From assembly GCA_963553325.1 (NCBI GenBank), contig CAUVOF010000055.1, positions 1-14,896 of the forward strand: DNA of 14,896 bases. Direction: 5' to 3'. This DNA comes from Cardiobacterium sp963553325 (GTDB taxonomy: Bacteria > Pseudomonadota > Gammaproteobacteria > Cardiobacteriales > Cardiobacteriaceae). How positions within the stretch are numbered: the first letter of the stretch is position 1; the number at the start of each line of letters is the position of its first letter. The notes below the pieces were generated by a model. That model had not been told where the DNA came from. It ran no database searches and was given only the letters and a program-made list of their open reading frames with translations. A program made the translations under genes and the position numbers. Below are positions 12,226 to 14,896 of this stretch, in pieces.

Positions 12226-12963
12226 TCAATAGACAACCTTCAGGCTGTCTTCGCCCAGGCAGTTCACGCTCGGCGAGCGTTCGATGAAAAAGCGGTCGTC
12301 CGCCAGGGCGAGAACGCTGCCGCCTTCCAGGGTCAAATCCTCCTGGATAACGCCGCCGCAGACATGAAGCAGCGTGAGCAGGATATCGCGCGGCGCGGAC
12401 GCGCTATTACAAATCTCCATCTCCAGTTTGCCGAACTGCTGCATACCGATGCTGTAGGCGCAATTACCGCCTTTACCTTCATAAAGACCAATAAAAGCCC
12501 AAATGGGAATGGGCAGCTCGCCCTGCCGCATCACATCGCACTGCAGGCGGTAGAAGCTGGGGGCAAAGACCGTATTGGCGGTGTAAACGGCAAGCGCGTT
12601 CGCATCCGCCAGACAACTGCTGATGATTTTGCTGTAAAGGCTCATACAATCGATGTCGCTGCTGCTATAGCCAACCGGCATCACCACGACCGCAAGATGC
12701 GCCCGGTGCTGGCGCGTCGTTGCCGCCGCTTCCGGCCAAAAATAATTCAACTCGGCACATGCCTCCGCTTCACGATTGGGGACGGGCGCGGGCATGAGGC
12801 TGATGGCGCAGATATTGTCCCTGATGTTGAAAGAGATCCTCTCGCCCTCCTGCATATAGCCGTCATCGGGGACGATGTCCCATTCATGTTGCAGGGTGCG
12901 AAAAAAAGCGGCGCTGTCGAAGCGATTTTCCTTGAGCAGCACAAAACCTTTGGGCGTGGGCAT
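12226..12963 (-). CDS. DUF4261-domain protein
   Basis: A 245-residue soluble protein with no signal peptide or membrane segment. It matches my memory of DUF4261: K-G-F-V-L-L-K-E near the N-terminus, a central I-S-L-M-P-A-P-V-P then F-W-P-E-A, a block of hydrophobic strands with H-L-A-V-V-V-M, L-P-I-P-I-W, and a C-terminal F-F-I-E-R-S-P-S-V. Function is unknown. AAGGAGTCCTC precedes the ATG, and the gene starts 9 bp after the glutamine amidotransferase stop, so the two are surely co-transcribed. The family call is from remembered motifs, not a search. Confidence 0.72.
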   Translation of the reverse strand: MPTPKGFVLLKENRFDSAAFFRTLQHEWDIVPDDGYMQEGERISFNIRDNICAISLMPAPVPNREAEACAELNYFWPEAAATTRQHRAHLAVVVMPVGYSSSDIDCMSLYSKIISSCLADANALAVYTANTVFAPSFYRLQCDVMRQGELPIPIWAFIGLYEGKGGNCAYSIGMQQFGKLEMEICNSASAPRDILLTLLHVCGGVIQEDLTLEGGSVLALADDRFFIERSPSVNCLGEDSLKVVY

Positions 12964-12972
12964 GAGGACTCC

Positions 12973-13680
12973 TTAGCGATTGAGCGCGAGTTGGACAAAA
13001 CGCTGCAACAGCGCGGTCGCGTGCGGGTTGGCGACGGGAACGGCGGCAATCAGCGCATCGGCATCGGCATCGGCAAGATGCTCGCGTTTTTGCGCGATGC
13101 TGTCGCGCATCCCTTCCTGACCAAATTCCGGGTGAAACTGCACGCCCCAGGCGTTTTTGCCAATACGGTAGGCGTGGTGCGGATCGTGATCGTTGGCAAC
13201 GAGGGCGGTCGCGCCGGGCGGCAGGCGCAGCACACTCTGCACATGGGTGGCGTTGGCGCTAAAAGTCGCGGGCAGCGGCGCAAACAGCGGGTCATCGTCG
13301 CAGGCGGGCAGGCGGCGCAGCGTAATGTTGCCGATTTCAACGCCGCGCGGATTGTTGCCGACCATGCCGCCAAGCGCATCGGCGAGTAGCTGGTGGCCGT
13401 AGCAAATCCCCAAAAGCGGCAACTCGCGCGCCACCGCCTCTTGCAGCCACGGACGCAGCGCCTCGCTCCACGGCAGCCGCTCGTCCACCATATGCGCCGA
13501 ACCGGTGAGAATCACGGCGCGGCAATCGGCGTGCGCGGGCGGCGATTCCCCGCCGAGAATGTCGATGCAGCGCGAGGCAGTCGGAAGATTTTGCGCAATC
13601 CAGTCTTCATAACCGCCGAGGCGGGCGCAAGTTTCGGGGCAAGGTGTACCGAGACGGAAAATAGTGATGGGATGAGACAT
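12973..13680 (-). CDS. Class I glutamine amidotransferase (GATase1), free-standing
   Basis: A 235-residue stand-alone class I glutamine amidotransferase of the type related to the GMP synthase glutaminase domain (COG0518). The nucleophile is C93 in G-I-C-Y-G-H-Q, and the triad is completed by H183 and E185 in Q-F-H-P-E-F. V-I-L-T-G-S (56-61) matches the oxyanion-loop region. Such proteins hydrolyse glutamine or related gamma-glutamyl substrates; the acceptor is not apparent and no synthetase domain is fused. The ATG at 13680 follows AAGGAATTT; an upstream extension to 13725 is less likely. Near the C-terminus an Ala-Asp run is encoded by a perfect GCATCG repeat. It forms an operon with the DUF4261 gene. 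Confidence 0.85.
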   Translation of the reverse strand: MSHPITIFRLGTPCPETCARLGGYEDWIAQNLPTASRCIDILGGESPPAHADCRAVILTGSAHMVDERLPWSEALRPWLQEAVARELPLLGICYGHQLLADALGGMVGNNPRGVEIGNITLRRLPACDDDPLFAPLPATFSANATHVQSVLRLPPGATALVANDHDPHHAYRIGKNAWGVQFHPEFGQEGMRDSIAQKREHLADADADALIAAVPVANPHATALLQRFVQLALNR

Positions 13681-13748
13681 AAATTCCTTGTAGGTTGAGA
13701 AAAACAGAGGGGTTGAGAGCAGCAAACAGCCGCACAGCGACGAAACAG

Positions 13749-13783
13749 TTTACATACACGAACCCCGCTATCGCGTATGTAAA
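13749..13783. repeat. Inverted repeat, candidate operator or leader hairpin
   Basis: TTTACATACACG and CGCGTATGTAAA form a 9-bp perfect arm plus two further pairs after one mismatch, around an 11-base spacer. The arms are AT-rich in a GC-rich setting, and no T-tract follows on either strand, so an operator is more likely than a terminator. On the minus strand it would lie in the leader of the amidotransferase operon. Confidence 0.5.
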
Positions 13784-13842
13784 TCGCCTGCTGCCCCTTC
13801 CCCGTAGGGCGAGAGCAGCAAGCGCGCCGCCCGTAGTGCGTA

Positions 13843-13870
13843 GTGTTAAGACTGACGCGAATGCCGTCAA
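13843..13870 (-). promoter_or_regulatory. Candidate promoter for the amidotransferase-DUF4261 operon
   Basis: On the minus strand TTGACG (13870-13865, five of six bases to consensus) is followed after 16 bp by TAACAC (13848-13843), a poor -10. A transcript from here would have a leader of about 155 bases that includes the inverted repeat. The weak -10 keeps confidence low. Confidence 0.3.
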
Positions 13871-13981
13871 GCATATCCGCCGCATTGTTGGGTTAAACCG
13901 CCCGCCTGACGCTGATAGACTAGCGCCCCTTGCCCGAATCCGTGCAAATAGCCATCCCGAATCCCAACAACAAGGAACCCC

Positions 13982-14896
13982 ATGCAATACCAATCCACCC
14001 GCGGCGCCCAACTCGGCCACTTTAGCGACATCCTCCTGCAAGGCCTCGCCCCGGACGGCGGCCTCGCCATGCCCGAACACATCCCGGCCATCATCACCCC
14101 GCAAACCCTGCGCGACTGGAAAAACCTCAACTACGCCGACCTCGCCTTTGCGGTGATGCGCCACTACATCGACGACATCCCGGAAAACGACCTGCGCCGC
14201 ATCCTGCACCGCACCTACCACGAGAGCGTCTTCCATTCAGACGCCATTACCCCGCTGACCCGCCTTGGCGCAAGCGACACCTACATCCTCGAACTCTCCA
14301 ACGGCCCCTCACTCGCCTTCAAAGACATCGCCATGCAATTCCTCGGCAACGCGATGGAATACGTGCTGGAAGCGCGCGACCAGCAGCTGAACATCCTCGG
14401 CGCCACCAGCGGTGACACCGGCTCCGCCGCCGAATACGCCATGCGCGGCAAAGCCCGCATCAACGTCTTCATGCTCTCGCCGCATGGCCGCATGAGCCCA
14501 TTCCAGCAGGCGCAAATGTACAGCCTGCAAGACGCGAACATCCACAACATCGCCATCGAAGGCGTTTTCGACGACTGCCAAGACCTGGTCAAAGCCGTCA
14601 ATGCCGACGCCGCCTACAAGACCCGCTACCACATCGGCGCGGTCAACTCCATTAACTGGGCGCGCGTGCTGGCACAAAGCGTGTACTACATCAAAGCCTA
14701 CCTCGCGCTCGACCTGCCAGAAGGCGCAGAAGTTGATTACACCGTACCCTCCGGCAACTTCGGCAACATCTACGCCGGCTACATCGCCAAACGCATGGGA
14801 CTGCCAATCGCGCACCTCATCGTCGCCACCAACGAAAACGACGTCCTCTACCACACCTTACACAGCGGCGAATACCGCGCCCGCCCGGCGGCAGAC
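13982..14896 (+). CDS. thrC: Threonine synthase, 5' part (truncated by window end)
   Basis: Threonine synthase converts O-phosphohomoserine to threonine and phosphate with pyridoxal phosphate. The 305 codons visible start M-Q-Y-Q-S-T-R-G and include the cofactor lysine K114 in S-L-A-F-K-D, the phosphate-binding segment A-T-S-G-D-T-G-S-A-A (about 139-148), the A-V-N-S-I-N-W region and V-P-S-G-N-F-G-N. The N-terminal subdomain (R-G, L-A-P-D-G-G-L) marks the longer class of bacterial threonine synthase, usually 430-480 residues, so about a third lies beyond the window. AAGGAACCCC before the ATG fixes the start. The frame is open to the last base with no internal stop. Confidence 0.96.
   Translation, partial: MQYQSTRGAQLGHFSDILLQGLAPDGGLAMPEHIPAIITPQTLRDWKNLNYADLAFAVMRHYIDDIPENDLRRILHRTYHESVFHSDAITPLTRLGASDTYILELSNGPSLAFKDIAMQFLGNAMEYVLEARDQQLNILGATSGDTGSAAEYAMRGKARINVFMLSPHGRMSPFQQAQMYSLQDANIHNIAIEGVFDDCQDLVKAVNADAAYKTRYHIGAVNSINWARVLAQSVYYIKAYLALDLPEGAEVDYTVPSGNFGNIYAGYIAKRMGLPIAHLIVATNENDVLYHTLHSGEYRARPAAD

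Larger units (their letters stand above)
13681..13981. promoter_or_regulatory. Divergent intergenic region, amidotransferase operon and thrC
   Basis: This 301-bp gap holds no credible gene. It should carry the promoters of the leftward amidotransferase-DUF4261 operon and of thrC. It contains one strong inverted repeat (13749-13783) and an 11-bp direct repeat GAGAGCAGCAA (about 13715 and 13811) on either side of it. TAGACT near 13916 is a possible thrC -10 box without a good -35. Confidence 0.5.

Noticed and set aside
12239..12250. TTCAGGCTGTCT, whose reverse complement resembles Neisseriaceae DNA uptake sequences
   Set aside because: Only one near match was seen; a true uptake sequence should recur several times in 15 kb. 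Counting it genome-wide would settle this.
12091..13389. 432-codon open frame on the plus strand opposite the DUF4261 and amidotransferase genes
   Set aside because: Both opposite genes have ribosome sites and family motifs; this frame has neither and runs through their junction.
14236..14247. TTCAGACGCC in thrC, close to the meningococcal uptake core
   Set aside because: Single, imperfect, inside a conserved coding region; most likely chance.
1..14896. CRISPR arrays, tRNA or rRNA genes
   Set aside because: I saw no regularly spaced short repeats and no cloverleaf or rRNA-like segments when reading both strands by eye.

Overview
The window looks like a chromosomal segment of a G+C-rich Pseudomonadota bacterium. 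The tsaE-amidase neighbourhood is typical of Gamma- and Betaproteobacteria. The mix of tsaD, roadblock/GTPase genes, tsaE, an AmiB/C-type amidase, aroK, recJ and thrC, with GC-rich codons that still favour CAA and AAA, makes me lean towards a Cardiobacteriaceae-like gammaproteobacterium. A Neisseriales-like organism is not excluded, and this assignment is an inference.

Layout. (1) Bases 1-2724, minus strand: a visibly AT-richer accessory block of small membrane-protein genes. It has four DUF6404-like proteins, two of them near-identical, and one unfamiliar protein made of two fused copies of the same membrane/periplasmic module. A fifth gene may begin at the window edge. (2) 2874-4378, minus: tsaD overlapping a small four-helix membrane protein. 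(3) 4450-6875, minus: a compact signalling cluster of roadblock/LC7 protein, 332-aa protein with a pseudo-receiver-like N-terminus and a possible winged-helix C-terminus, Ras-like GTPase and a second roadblock/LC7 protein. Hairpin terminators follow both roadblock genes. (4) 7077-12173, plus: tsaE, N-acetylmuramoyl-L-alanine amidase, aroK, recJ and a secreted six-cysteine protein of unknown function. (5) 12226-13680, minus: a class I glutamine amidotransferase and a DUF4261 protein. (6) 13982 to the end, plus: the first 305 codons of thrC.

How the genes may work together. TsaD and TsaE belong to the same tRNA t6A-modification pathway and sit on either side of the GTPase/roadblock cluster, transcribed away from each other. 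In that cluster the GTPase probably switches between GDP and GTP states under control of the roadblock proteins, and the 332-aa protein is probably a scaffold or output component. The arrangement resembles a kinase-less version of the Streptomyces 'conservon' (roadblock + winged helix + GTPase) or the MglA/MglB polarity module, and it is the best candidate here for a poorly described system. The DUF6404 block shows recent duplication, apparent gene conversion and gene fusion, as in fast-evolving accessory or immunity-type arrays, but no toxin or partner gene is visible in the window.
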